A stretch of 51,228 nt of DNA from an uncultured Treponema sp. Its GTDB lineage: Bacteria; Spirochaetota; Spirochaetia; Treponematales; Treponemataceae. The notes under the pieces are model-generated. The model ran no database searches. It worked only from the letters and a program-made list of their open reading frames with translations, and had not been told where the DNA came from. Below, in pieces: positions 24,398 through 32,968 of the stretch (positions are counted from its first letter, which is position 1; each line of letters begins with the position of its first letter). Location: the NCBI GenBank assembly GCA_937902125.1, contig CALDIB010000075.1, positions 1-51,228 on the forward strand, read 5' to 3'. A program made the translations under genes and the position numbers.

Positions 24398-26337
24398 TAG
24401 CGCCGATGAAAAAAGTTTCCCTTGTCATTTTGAGCGGGGAAAAAGAAAGCGCCCTTAAGGCCTTGCGAAAGGCCGGCCTCGTTCACCTTGAGCCAATAGA
24501 AGGCAAAGGCGAAAAGTTGGCCGCCCTTAAGAACGACTATGCCAAGCTTCAAAACGCGGCCGGTTATTTGGGCGAAATCAAGCTTTCCAAAAAGGTTTCC
24601 GCGCCGAATCTTTCGGCGGAAGAGGCCCTTAAAAAGGCTGAGGAGGCCATAGCCCTGACCGAGCGCAAAAAGAGCCTTTTGGAAAAAATCGCCGCCTCGG
24701 CCACGGAGTTGGAGCGCCTTTCCCCATGGGGAAGCGTGAATCCGGCGGACTTTGAGTATTTGTCGCAAAAGGGGATTCATCTTTCAATGTATGAAATTCC
24801 AAGCGACAAGTACCGCTTGATTGGCGACGACGTCAAGTCCTTGCTCGTGAACTCGTCAAAGAGGGAAATTCGCTTTTTGCTTCTTTCGGACAGCCCGGAA
24901 GCCGAGCGTCCGGCGGGGCTTCCGCCCGAAGCCTACGCCGTTGTCATGCCCGAAAAGTCCAGCGACGAAATAGCCGCTGACATCAAGGCTTTTGAAAGCG
25001 AAGTTTCTGAAATAGAAAAGGGCTTGGAAGCTTTGGCTCCTTGCCTCAAGTCTATCGAAGAAGCCCAAAAGAGCTTTGAAAAGGACATTGAGTTTGAGAA
25101 TGTCTATTCAGGAATGGAAAACGACGCGGAAGAGGGCGCCGCCTCCTTGTCTTGGCTTACAGGCTATGTTCCCGAGGAATCCATGCCGGCCTTAAAAGAG
25201 GCTTGCGCCAAAAACCATTGGGCCTTAAGGAGCGACGATCCTTCGGAAGAGGACAACGTTCCCACAAAGCTCAAGAACAACAAGTTGGTCAGCTTGATTT
25301 ATCCGCTGACGGACTTTTTGGACGTTACGCCCGGCTACCATGAGTTTGACATTTCCTCTTGGTTCCTGCTTTTCTTCTGCATTTTCTTCGCGATGATTTT
25401 CGCGGACGCAGGTTACGGAGCCTTGATAGCGCTCGCGGGCTTTTTGCTTTTGGCCAAGGCCAAAAAGGGAAAGAAATCCCTTCCGGTTTTGGTCGTGTTG
25501 CTGGGCCTCTGCACCGGAGTCTGGGGCGTGTTGACTTGCTCATGGTTTGGAATCCCCGCGGAAAAGCTTCCGCCGGCCTTGATTCAAATTTCAAGCCGAA
25601 TCTTCTCCCAGCCCAAGCTTGTTTCTTTGGGAATGGGAGCGGAGGCGGCCAAGAGCCTGGCCGACAAGAACCAGCAGGTGTTCTGCTTCATTCTTGCCTT
25701 GATTCAGCTTAGCGTGGCGCACATAACCTGTACTGTGGCGCACAGAAAGAGCCTTAAATGCTTGGGCGACTTTGGAAGCCTCTTGCAGCTTTGGGGAACT
25801 TTCTATGTGGTCTTGAGCATGGTTGTGGCCGACGGAGTGAACTATGTGTTCCCGCTTATGGACAACGGGGAGCCGGTCAACCTCTTTGGCTTTATGGCGC
25901 CAAGCTATTTCCCCACGATTTGTTTGGGAGTCTTGGGATTCGGCTTCATGCTGAATTTCATCTTCTCAAACTACGAGGGAAGCGTGGTCAAGTCAATTTT
26001 GGAAAGCCTAAAGAACATCATCAGCGTGTTCCTGGGAATCGTCAACGTCTTCTCGGACATCGTTTCCTACATTCGTTTGTGGGCGGTCGCCTTGGCCGGC
26101 GCGGCGATCAGCGGCACGGTGAACGCGATGGCGGGCCCAATGTTCGGAAAGCTTGCGATGGTCGTCTTTGGCGTGATTCTTTTGGTTTTTGGCCACGGCC
26201 TGAACATGATTCTGAATCTTCTTTCGGTAATCGTTCACGGCGTTCGCCTGAACACCTTGGAATTTTCCCAGCACTTGGGAATGGCCTGGAGCGGAACGAA
26301 GTATCGGCCTTTTGCCGACGCGGAATCCGCTTCTTAA
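24394..26337 (+). CDS. atpI: V-type ATPase membrane subunit I (subunit a)
   Basis: 647 residues. The N-terminal 300 residues are the soluble arm with coiled coils; the C-terminal part has about seven membrane helices. The essential channel Arg is R561 in SYIRLWAVALAGAAIS, and PTKLKNNKLVSLIYPLTDFL plus DAGYGALIALAGFLLL are typical. It forms the ion half-channels against the K ring. The start overlaps atpD (ATGA). It is followed by 122 bases of hairpin-rich spacer before atpK. Confidence 0.95.
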   Translation: MIAPMKKVSLVILSGEKESALKALRKAGLVHLEPIEGKGEKLAALKNDYAKLQNAAGYLGEIKLSKKVSAPNLSAEEALKKAEEAIALTERKKSLLEKIAASATELERLSPWGSVNPADFEYLSQKGIHLSMYEIPSDKYRLIGDDVKSLLVNSSKREIRFLLLSDSPEAERPAGLPPEAYAVVMPEKSSDEIAADIKAFESEVSEIEKGLEALAPCLKSIEEAQKSFEKDIEFENVYSGMENDAEEGAASLSWLTGYVPEESMPALKEACAKNHWALRSDDPSEEDNVPTKLKNNKLVSLIYPLTDFLDVTPGYHEFDISSWFLLFFCIFFAMIFADAGYGALIALAGFLLLAKAKKGKKSLPVLVVLLGLCTGVWGVLTCSWFGIPAEKLPPALIQISSRIFSQPKLVSLGMGAEAAKSLADKNQQVFCFILALIQLSVAHITCTVAHRKSLKCLGDFGSLLQLWGTFYVVLSMVVADGVNYVFPLMDNGEPVNLFGFMAPSYFPTICLGVLGFGFMLNFIFSNYEGSVVKSILESLKNIISVFLGIVNVFSDIVSYIRLWAVALAGAAISGTVNAMAGPMFGKLAMVVFGVILLVFGHGLNMILNLLSVIVHGVRLNTLEFSQHLGMAWSGTKYRPFADAESAS

Positions 26338-26344
26338 AATGGGA

Positions 26345-26447
26345 AAGCCTGGCCTGACCAAAAATCGGGCGCAGGCTTAATTGAATGGATAAAGGGCGGG
26401 CTTTGTTCCGCCTAAAAATAGAATGAATATAGACCGTCAAGAACGGT
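26345..26447 (+). promoter_or_regulatory. Three successive hairpins in the atpI-atpK spacer
   Basis: AAGCCTG (26345-26351) pairs with CAGGCTT (26372-26378); GGCGG (26395-26399) pairs with CCGCC (26408-26412); ACCGT (26433-26437) pairs with ACGGT (26443-26447). The last one ends immediately before the AAGGAG ribosome site (26449-26454). Such structures may help make the proteolipid in larger amounts than its neighbours, by processing or translation control. Confidence 0.6.
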
Positions 26448-26459
26448 TAAGGAGAAATT

Positions 26460-26897
26460 ATGAACTGGGGTATGATTGGAGCCGGTGTTGTTATGGGTAT
26501 CGCCGCTTTGGGAAGCGCGATTGGAATCGGAATTGCCGGACAGGGCGCGATTGGCTCTTGGAAGAGGTGCTACTTGAACAACAAGCCCGCGCCCTTCCTC
26601 TTGGTTGTATTTGCCGGCGCTCCGCTTACGCAGACAATCTACGGCTTTTTGTTGATGCAGTCAATGTTGGCCGCGGCCGCCGGAGCCGACATTTCAAAGC
26701 AGTGCTTCTTGCTGGGCCTTGGATTCGCTTGCGGCTTGTCTATGTGCATGTCGGCCGTCGCGCAGGGAAAGGCAGGAGCCGCCGGTTCTGACGCTCTTGG
26801 CGAAACAGGAAAAGGCTTCACCAACTACATCATGGTAGTAGGTCTTTGCGAAACCATCGCTTTGTTCAGCATGGTATTCGGAATGATCGTTTGCTAG
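26460..26897 (+). CDS. atpK: V-type ATPase proteolipid subunit K
   Basis: 145 residues, four membrane helices (a fused double hairpin). The ion-binding Glu is E131 in VVGLCETIALF. T57-Q58 in APLTQTIYGF and Q102 in SAVAQGKAGA match the Thr, Gln and Gln ligands that hold Na+ in Enterococcus NtpK, so a sodium-type rotor is likely (inference from residues). A strong AAGGAG site precedes the ATG by five bases. It is the last V-ATPase gene; no subunit C, F or G gene follows. Confidence 0.95.
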   Translation: MNWGMIGAGVVMGIAALGSAIGIGIAGQGAIGSWKRCYLNNKPAPFLLVVFAGAPLTQTIYGFLLMQSMLAAAAGADISKQCFLLGLGFACGLSMCMSAVAQGKAGAAGSDALGETGKGFTNYIMVVGLCETIALFSMVFGMIVC

Positions 26898-26938
26898 CCG
26901 CGCGGAGCGCGAAGCGCGACTGCGATACCTTGTGAGGC

Positions 26939-26959
26939 CTCGTTTCCAACGGAAACGAG
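26939..26959 (+). terminator. Hairpin downstream of atpK
   Basis: CTCGTTTCC (26939-26947) pairs with GGAAACGAG (26951-26959), a perfect 9-base stem with loop AAC; AGGC (26935-26938) and GCCT (26966-26969) can extend it. There is no T-run, so it may be a processing or stabilising structure rather than a terminator. Confidence 0.55.
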
Positions 26960-26970
26960 AATAGAGCCTG

Positions 26971-27087
26971 CGGCGGATTAGCAAACGCGAGAATTCGCTT
27001 TCGCGAATTCTCGTAGTGATTTTCAATCCCGAGGCGGATTGGAAAACGCGAGAATTGACTTTCGCTTTGCGGCGGACAATTCTCGCG
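26971..27087 (+). repeat. Hairpin-bearing direct repeat between atpK and ispG
   Basis: Two related units, 26971-27003 and 27032-27064, sharing GCGGATT, AAACGCGAGAATT and CTTTCG, are offset by 61 bases. The first holds a perfect 11-base hairpin (26988-26998 with 27003-27013, loop TTTC). The second holds CGCGAGAATTG (27047-27057) paired with CAATTCTCGCG (27077-27087) around a 19-base loop. The arrangement resembles REP/BIME-type intergenic repeats. Confidence 0.75.
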
Positions 27088-27098
27088 GCGCGTCATTT

Positions 27099-28184
27099 AT
27101 GACTAAAACTGTTTATTTAGGCGGCTCAGGCCGCGTCAGGCGGATTGGCATTGGAGGAAGAGAGCCTGTTTCCATTCAAACTATGTGGAAAGAGGGCGTC
27201 GACGACCTTGATTCCAATCCGCTTAAATTTAAAAGGATTGTCTCTCAAATTGAGGAGCTGGAAAGCTTGGGCTGCGACATAGTTCGCTTTGCCGTGCCCG
27301 ACCAAGAAAGCGCCAAAGGCCTTTGCAAAATCGCCGCCGAATCTTCCATGCCCCTTGTGGCGGACATACATTTTGACTGGCGCCTGGCCTTGGAATGCCT
27401 TAAAGGGGACGTGGCCGCCATTCGCATAAATCCGGGAAACATCGGAAGCCGGGAGCGGGTGGAAGCCGTGGTGAGCGCCTGCAAGGAAAAGGGCGCGGCA
27501 ATAAGAATCGGCGTAAACTCCGGAAGCCTTCCCCAAGACTTGCGCTCTTTGGTTGAAGAAGGAAAGTTGGGCCGCGCCCAGGCTTTGGCAAAGGCCGCCG
27601 CCCGGGAATGCCAGGTTTTTGACGAGCTGGGCTTTAACCAAGTTGTGGTCAGCATGAAGGCTTCCAGCGTTCAAGAAACGGTGGAATGCAACGAGGCCTT
27701 TGCCCGCCAGTTTGACATTCCCCTGCATATAGGAGTGACCGAAGCCGGCCCTTTGATTGGCGGCGTGGTAAAGTCAACTTTGGCCTTTTACCGCCTTTTA
27801 AGCCAAGGAATCGGAAACACAATCAGGGTAAGCCTTTCTTCAAGCCCCAAAAACGAAGTGATTGCCGGTCGGGAAATACTTAGAGAATGCGGAAAAAGGC
27901 CGGGAGGCGTTCAAATTGTCTCTTGCCCCAGATGCGGCAGACAAGGCTTTGACGTCCATTCCTTTGTGGAGCGTTGGGAAAGCCGCCTTTTGGCCAGCAA
28001 AAAAAATGTCACTGTGGCCATAATGGGCTGCGCTGTGAACGGGCCTGGCGAAGGAAAGCATGCCGATTTGGGCATTGCCGGCGCTGGCGGCAAGGTGATT
28101 ATATTTAAAAAAGGAAAAATAATGCGAACGATTGACCAAAAAGACGCCGATAATGCTTTTGAAGAGGAATTTAATTCGCTTTGA
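27099..28184 (+). CDS. ispG: 4-hydroxy-3-methylbut-2-enyl diphosphate synthase (IspG/GcpE)
   Basis: 361 residues from ATG 27099, which matches the usual IspG N-terminus (TKTVYLGG... PVSIQTMW); the upstream in-frame ATG at 27039 lies inside the hairpin repeat. Iron-sulfur ligands are C276 and C279 in SCPRCGR and C311 in MGCAVNGPGE, with the catalytic Glu closing that motif. It makes HMBPP in the MEP isoprenoid pathway; ispH, the next enzyme, is at 39876. No Shine-Dalgarno is seen before the ATG, only the hairpin ending 11 bases upstream. Overlaps the next gene by four bases. Confidence 0.93.
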   Translation: MTKTVYLGGSGRVRRIGIGGREPVSIQTMWKEGVDDLDSNPLKFKRIVSQIEELESLGCDIVRFAVPDQESAKGLCKIAAESSMPLVADIHFDWRLALECLKGDVAAIRINPGNIGSRERVEAVVSACKEKGAAIRIGVNSGSLPQDLRSLVEEGKLGRAQALAKAAARECQVFDELGFNQVVVSMKASSVQETVECNEAFARQFDIPLHIGVTEAGPLIGGVVKSTLAFYRLLSQGIGNTIRVSLSSSPKNEVIAGREILRECGKRPGGVQIVSCPRCGRQGFDVHSFVERWESRLLASKKNVTVAIMGCAVNGPGEGKHADLGIAGAGGKVIIFKKGKIMRTIDQKDADNAFEEEFNSL

Positions 28185-29299
28185 AAAAGAAGATTGTTAT
28201 CGCATCGTTCATCTCGTTTCTTTTGTGCGGAATTTTGTCCGCCCAGCATCCTGTAAAGCCCAAAACTTCTGAGCAAAGTTGGCGGGTTTTGGCCAAGGCT
28301 CAAGTTGCCTTTGACAAGGGGGATTACGGCGACGCCATAGCCTTGTGCGAGGAGGCCAAAAAGGCCAGGGACAGGGCACTGGAGTGGAACCGCTATGTAA
28401 TGGAAAACACCCTTAATTCTCCTGAAGTGCGCAGAAAAGGGCCTTTTATTTCGGACTTGATTCCTGTCTTAAAGGACAGAGAGGACTTTGAAGCCCTTGA
28501 AATAATCAACGCTTGGCTTGACCGAAAGGGAGCGGATTATTTTGACAACTCCCTTCCTAAATTGTATGAATACTTGAAGCGCCTGAGCGAATATCCTGAG
28601 AGGGATTTTTTGCAGGCAAGAATATACAGGCTTGAGGGCGAATATGATTTGGCCATGCGTTTTTTAAAGAACGCCAGGGAGCAAAGCGGTCTTCTTGACG
28701 TGCCTGAGCAAAGGTTTGACATTCTGTACGAAATAGCCGATTTGGCTAAGGTCATTGGAGACCAAAGCGAATTGGAAGGCTCTTTGCTTTTGATTGTGGC
28801 CGACGACGGCTTGTATAAGGACGACGCTTCAAAACGGGCCATGGTTCGTTCCGCCCAATTAAAGCGCAAGGACGCGGTCAGCTATTTTTTTATGCTGCAC
28901 CGGCATTCGGCTGTAAAATCCATAAAGGCTTATTTTGATTTGGGAACTTTGTATCACAGTCAAAACAGGCGCCGCGATTCTTGGGCCATGACCGCCGACG
29001 GAGTTGTTTGCGCCTTTACTTGGATGCTAGAAATCTTGCGGGACCGCAGCCCGCAATACGCATTTAAAAGCTTGGAAGGCTTTTTTGCCGAATGCGGCCG
29101 CTATGAAGACGTCATGGCTTGGGCCAACAAAAACGGGGTTTGGAAGGGCTTTTACGACATGGCCTCTTTTTCCGCGGAAAACGGTTGGAAGCAATTTGCC
29201 TTGTCTTTGCATAAAGCGATTGAGACTTCTTGTCCAGACCAATATTGGGCGGCCGCCGCGAAAAAAGCCGGGCAAGAATTGATTCAAGATAATCAGTAG
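28181..29299 (+). CDS. Secreted helical repeat (TPR-like) protein, unknown function
   Basis: 372 residues from TTG 28181, overlapping ispG. A signal peptide (about residues 1-21, KKKIVIASFISFLLCGILSA) targets it to the periplasm. The mature part is helical, with TPR-like pairs such as AKAQVAFDKGDYGDAIALCEEAKKA and ARIYRLEGEYDLAMRFLKNA. A Cys in the signal region is not in a good lipobox. I do not recognise a specific family. It is convergent with the next gene, and their ends overlap by seven bases. Confidence 0.82.
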   Translation: MKKKIVIASFISFLLCGILSAQHPVKPKTSEQSWRVLAKAQVAFDKGDYGDAIALCEEAKKARDRALEWNRYVMENTLNSPEVRRKGPFISDLIPVLKDREDFEALEIINAWLDRKGADYFDNSLPKLYEYLKRLSEYPERDFLQARIYRLEGEYDLAMRFLKNAREQSGLLDVPEQRFDILYEIADLAKVIGDQSELEGSLLLIVADDGLYKDDASKRAMVRSAQLKRKDAVSYFFMLHRHSAVKSIKAYFDLGTLYHSQNRRRDSWAMTADGVVCAFTWMLEILRDRSPQYAFKSLEGFFAECGRYEDVMAWANKNGVWKGFYDMASFSAENGWKQFALSLHKAIETSCPDQYWAAAAKKAGQELIQDNQ

Positions 29300-30804
29300 A
29301 ACAATCCGATGCCTATGGTCAACTCCTTTTTGCTTGCCGCGGAATCTCGCCAACTGGTGTCGATGCAGTCCTTTAGCAAAAGTCGGCCTATGTCAAAGCC
29401 GGCGCTGGCTCGGATTTGAACGCTCTTCCATTTTTGCGGAAACAGAAGGACTTCTATGCCGGCGCAGTAAAAGCCGTCCCGGGGATCAAAGACCCTGCCT
29501 GTAATTCTGTTGGCCGCCAGCGCCACGTCAATAAAGGGCGCGATTTGAAGCTCAAAGTTAAAGGAGCGCAAAAATTTAAATCCCCATTTTTCCCAGTCCG
29601 TGGTTAAAATTTTTATTGGAACGTCAATGTTCAAGGCTATGGCCGCCGCGCCCTTGGCCGCGTATCCGTTGGGATTTTGGGCAACGCCGGCAAAATATTG
29701 GTCGTCCGCGATTCCCCGCAAAAGGCTTCCGTATCGCGTGAAAACATTTCGCTCGGCAAAAAGCGTCAGCCTGCTGTTGAAGCCCGCCCGCTTCCAAGCG
29801 GCAAAGACGTTGGCCTTGATTTTCACGCCGGGTTGAAATTCGTTCACTTTAAAATTGTAGGCCCCGCTTTGGCTCGCGGCGGCAAAAAAGCCCTTTCTAA
29901 AATTTCCTTCCCAGTTCACTTGGCCCAAAGACAATTCGTGGGAAAAAATCAAGCGGGGAGAAAGCAAGTCTTCGTCAATTGGGTTTATGCCGTCCAAATC
30001 CCACTTAAAGTCAAATTCCGCGGCGGGAGTGTAGACAAGGTTTCCTATTTTTTCAAAGCGCTCCAAAACTATGGGAACGGAAAATTTCGCGTTTTCTGTC
30101 CAGTAAAGCTCGTCGTCAAAAACCTTGTAGTCTGCGTCGCGGACAAAGCCTTGGGTCAAGTCAAGCTTGAGGCCAAAATTTTTAAATGGCAGAAGAAAGG
30201 TGAATCCGCTCTTTAAATTCCATTCAGGCTCGCCGCGGACAAAGGCGTATTTAAAGAACAAGTCGTTGTTCCATGACGCTTGGATTGGCCCCATGGAAAA
30301 TGGCAGCTGGTATTTAAGGCTGGCTCCCGCCACAAAATCGTCGCTCTTGTTTTCTTTTTGTTCGTATTGAAAGAAAATGTCGGAAGAAAGGGGATTCATC
30401 AAACCCAAAAAGTTGTCGTCCTTGAGCTTGATCTTAAATTCAAAGCCTTCGTTTGAGTCGTATTTTGGATAGGGCAAAAGCAAAAAGTGGCGGGAGTCAA
30501 GGGTTTTGACAAAAACGCTCATTTGATGGTTTCCCTCGCTGTCTTGGCCGCTTTCTTCCGCCTCGACTTGGACGCTTTCAAAAAGGCGGCGGTTTATCAA
30601 GTCTTGCTTTATCTTCACTATGTAGAAATCCAGCTCTTGGCGGCTTTTAAAGCGCTTTCCGATTTCTATTTTCAGTTCCCGCTTAAGCGCCTCAATTTTT
30701 GTTCCGCCTTTCGCCTCAAAGTCCCCGCTTTGAACAATCCATTCTTGGGAACCGAGGCAGTGGGCTGCAAGCAAAAGCGCCAAGAGCGCGAAAAAATTTT
30801 TCAT
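29293..30804 (-). CDS. Outer-membrane beta-barrel protein with one POTRA-like domain (Omp85/D15-like)
   Basis: 503 residues. Signal peptide (1-19), then one POTRA-like domain (about 20-100: IEALKRELKIEIGKRFKSRQELDFYIVKIKQDLINRRLFESVQV), then a region of alternating strands ending in the aromatic terminal IGIGLFY. LRGIADDQYFAG may be the counterpart of the Omp85 loop-6 RGF motif. It could insert proteins or lipids in the outer membrane, but it is shorter than BamA, which has five POTRAs. It starts six bases after rfbB on the same strand, so it may be linked to surface glycan export. Its 3' end overlaps the neighbouring gene. Confidence 0.72.
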   Translation of the reverse strand: MKNFFALLALLLAAHCLGSQEWIVQSGDFEAKGGTKIEALKRELKIEIGKRFKSRQELDFYIVKIKQDLINRRLFESVQVEAEESGQDSEGNHQMSVFVKTLDSRHFLLLPYPKYDSNEGFEFKIKLKDDNFLGLMNPLSSDIFFQYEQKENKSDDFVAGASLKYQLPFSMGPIQASWNNDLFFKYAFVRGEPEWNLKSGFTFLLPFKNFGLKLDLTQGFVRDADYKVFDDELYWTENAKFSVPIVLERFEKIGNLVYTPAAEFDFKWDLDGINPIDEDLLSPRLIFSHELSLGQVNWEGNFRKGFFAAASQSGAYNFKVNEFQPGVKIKANVFAAWKRAGFNSRLTLFAERNVFTRYGSLLRGIADDQYFAGVAQNPNGYAAKGAAAIALNIDVPIKILTTDWEKWGFKFLRSFNFELQIAPFIDVALAANRITGRVFDPRDGFYCAGIEVLLFPQKWKSVQIRASAGFDIGRLLLKDCIDTSWRDSAASKKELTIGIGLFY

Positions 30805-30810
30805 TTCGTC

Positions 30811-31941
30811 CTAGCGTTTTGAATAGTTTTTTTCAACCCATTTAAGGTAGTCGCCGCTTTGAATGCGGCCAATCCATTCCTTGTTTTGAAGGTTCCATTG
30901 GACTGTCATTTCAAGGCCCTGCTCAAAAGTCATTTCCCGCTTCCAGCCAAGTTCCGCCTTTATCTTTGAGCAGTCTATGGCGTATCGCTGGTCGTGGCCC
31001 GGCCGGTCTTTTACGTGAACAATTGTTTTTCGGACGGCGGTCGCGTCCTTTCCCAATTTTTGCGAGGCAATCTCTATAAGCTTGTCCAAAAGCTGGACAT
31101 TTTGCCATTCGTTTTCGCCGCCGACGTTGTATTTTTGTCCGTTCTTTCCTTTTTGCAAAATCAGCCAAACGGCCTTGTTGTGGTCTTCAACGTAAATCCA
31201 GTCCCGGATGTTTTTTCCCTCTCCGTAAACCGGTAAATTCTTTCCTTGGGAAATGTTTAGAATCATGAGGGGAATGAGCTTTTCGGGGAACTGGTAAGGG
31301 CCATAATTGTTGGTGCAGTTTGAAAGAGTCACCGGAAGGCCAAAGGTGTGGTGGTAGGCAAAAACCAAGTGGTCGCTGGAAGCCTTTGAAGCCGAGTAGG
31401 GGCTTCTGGGATCGTAGAGCGTGGTTTCGGTAAAGTAGCCTGTGGGGCCAAGGGAGCCGTAAACTTCGTCCGTGGAAATATGGTGGAACAAAACGTCGTC
31501 CCTGGGATTGTCCAAGGAGCAGGCCCAGTAATTTTTTGCCGCGTCCAAAAGGGTGTAAGTTCCCAAAACGTTTGTGCGGACAAAGGCTTCCGGGTCCAAA
31601 ACCGAACGGTCAACATGGCTTTCGGCGGCAAAGTGAACCACCGTGTCAATGTCGTATTCTTTAAAGATTCGCTCCACGGCGGCGCGGTCTGAAATGTCGG
31701 CGCGCTCAAAGAAGTACCGTTGTCCATTTCCCGCCGCCGCGCCGTATTTTTGCTCAACGTCCAAAAGGTTTTCAATGTTTCCGGCGTAGGTCAAAGCGTC
31801 AAGGTTCACCACGCGGCCAGAAAAGCCTTCAAAGTTGAACTCTTTTTTTTGCGAGGCGCTCATTCCAAAAAGGCAGCGGATGAAATTGCTTCCGATAAAG
31901 CCCGCGCCGCCAGTTACCAAAATGTTTTTAAGTTTTCTCAT
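30811..31941 (-). CDS. rfbB: dTDP-glucose 4,6-dehydratase
   Basis: 376 residues. NAD-binding GGAGFIGSNF at the N-terminus, catalytic HISTDEVYG (Thr-Asp-Glu) and YSASKASSDH (Tyr-x3-Lys), plus NCTNNYGPYQFPEKLIPLMI. It removes water from dTDP-glucose in dTDP-L-rhamnose synthesis. Slightly longer than usual (about 350). RBS AGGAGGG (31953-31947) precedes the ATG. It follows rfbD by 18 bases; rfbA and rfbC are not in the window. Confidence 0.95.
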   Translation of the reverse strand: MRKLKNILVTGGAGFIGSNFIRCLFGMSASQKKEFNFEGFSGRVVNLDALTYAGNIENLLDVEQKYGAAAGNGQRYFFERADISDRAAVERIFKEYDIDTVVHFAAESHVDRSVLDPEAFVRTNVLGTYTLLDAAKNYWACSLDNPRDDVLFHHISTDEVYGSLGPTGYFTETTLYDPRSPYSASKASSDHLVFAYHHTFGLPVTLSNCTNNYGPYQFPEKLIPLMILNISQGKNLPVYGEGKNIRDWIYVEDHNKAVWLILQKGKNGQKYNVGGENEWQNVQLLDKLIEIASQKLGKDATAVRKTIVHVKDRPGHDQRYAIDCSKIKAELGWKREMTFEQGLEMTVQWNLQNKEWIGRIQSGDYLKWVEKNYSKR

Positions 31942-31959
31942 TGTCAGCCCTCCTTTGTT

Positions 31960-32931
31960 TTAGGATTTGCCAAAATTTGCCGTTGCCGCCAAAAATCTTT
32001 CGTCTTTGACAAAGCGCTCAAGGCTGTCCTGCCATTTGGGTATTTTAATTTTGAGCGCCGAAATTATTTTTTCCTTGCTTAAAACCGAATAGGCTGGCCG
32101 TTGGACTTTGGCTCCGTATTCTTCGGTGGAGCAGGGAAGAACCTTGCAGTCGTTTTCAAGGAGCCTTCTTTTTTTTAGCAGGCGCTTGATTTCCACGGCA
32201 AAGTCAAACCATGTTGTTTCGCCCAAATCCGTAAAATGGTATATTCCGTATGGAAGCCCCTCTTTGCTGAAAATGTTGGCTCCGGCTCTGTCAACGATTT
32301 TTATTGTCATAAGCATGGCCTCCGCCAAGTCGCCGGCAAAGGTGGGGCTTCCCCGCTGGTCGTTCACAACCTTTATCTCTTCTTTTGTGTTCATCAACAT
32401 TGCCATTGTGTAGACAAAATTCGGGCGGTCAAAGCCGTAAAGCCAAGAAGTTCTAAAAATGAAGTATTGCGTCATGGTTTTTTGAATTTCATCTTCGCCG
32501 TCGGCTTTTGTCTGACCGTAAACCCCAAGTGGGCTTTTTGCGTCCGTTTCCTTGTAGGGAAAACTGGCCTTTCCGTCAAAAACATAGTCCGTGGAAACGT
32601 GAATCAATTTGGCGCCTATTTCCCGGGCGACCCTGGCTATGTTCTTGGGCGCGTCTTGGTTCAGCTCCTTTGCCGCCGCCTTGTCGCTTTGGGCTTTTTC
32701 AACGGCGGTGTAGGCCGAACAGTTTACAATCCATTGGATTCTGTTGGCAAGTCCGTTCTGCCTTGAGGTCAGGTAATTGTCGCTCTCCCATTTTTGCGCG
32801 AAATCCTTTAAGGCCTTGAATTGCCGCGCGTCCACCTCGCTTGAACTTGCGACAAAGGAAATTTTGTTCTTTTTTAACAGGCGGCAAAATTCCATGCCAA
32901 GCATTCCTGTGGAGCCAATCACCCAAATCAT
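31960..32931 (-). CDS. rfbD: dTDP-4-dehydrorhamnose reductase
   Basis: 323 residues from ATG 32931. An upstream TTG (32937) lies in the same frame but would fall inside or before the likely transcription start. Motifs: GSTGMLGMEF for NADPH, HVSTDYVFDG and YGQTKADGED (Tyr-x3-Lys). It performs the last step of dTDP-L-rhamnose synthesis. A promoter with its -10 box only 8 bases before the ATG implies a leaderless message. Runs divergently from argH and leads rfbB and the barrel gene. Confidence 0.93.
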   Translation of the reverse strand: MIWVIGSTGMLGMEFCRLLKKNKISFVASSSEVDARQFKALKDFAQKWESDNYLTSRQNGLANRIQWIVNCSAYTAVEKAQSDKAAAKELNQDAPKNIARVAREIGAKLIHVSTDYVFDGKASFPYKETDAKSPLGVYGQTKADGEDEIQKTMTQYFIFRTSWLYGFDRPNFVYTMAMLMNTKEEIKVVNDQRGSPTFAGDLAEAMLMTIKIVDRAGANIFSKEGLPYGIYHFTDLGETTWFDFAVEIKRLLKKRRLLENDCKVLPCSTEEYGAKVQRPAYSVLSKEKIISALKIKIPKWQDSLERFVKDERFLAATANFGKS

Positions 32932-32939
32932 ATCCAAAG

Positions 32940-32968
32940 ATTCTAGCGCAAAGAATCTCCTTGTTCAA
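32940..32968 (-). promoter_or_regulatory. Promoter of rfbD-rfbB (leaderless)
   Basis: On the minus strand TTGAAC (32968-32963) and TAGAAT (32945-32940) have a 17-base spacer. Eight bases lie between the -10 box and ATG 32931, so transcription should start at or next to the start codon. The -35 box overlaps the inverted repeat at 32960-32975. Confidence 0.7.

Noticed and set aside
26939..27087. Hairpins after atpK considered as an insertion-sequence remnant
   Set aside because: No transposase fragment or target duplication is visible; an extragenic palindrome repeat explains the structure.
27039..27098. An N-terminal extension of IspG from ATG 27039
   Set aside because: The added residues would be encoded by the hairpin repeat and are not part of the IspG family.
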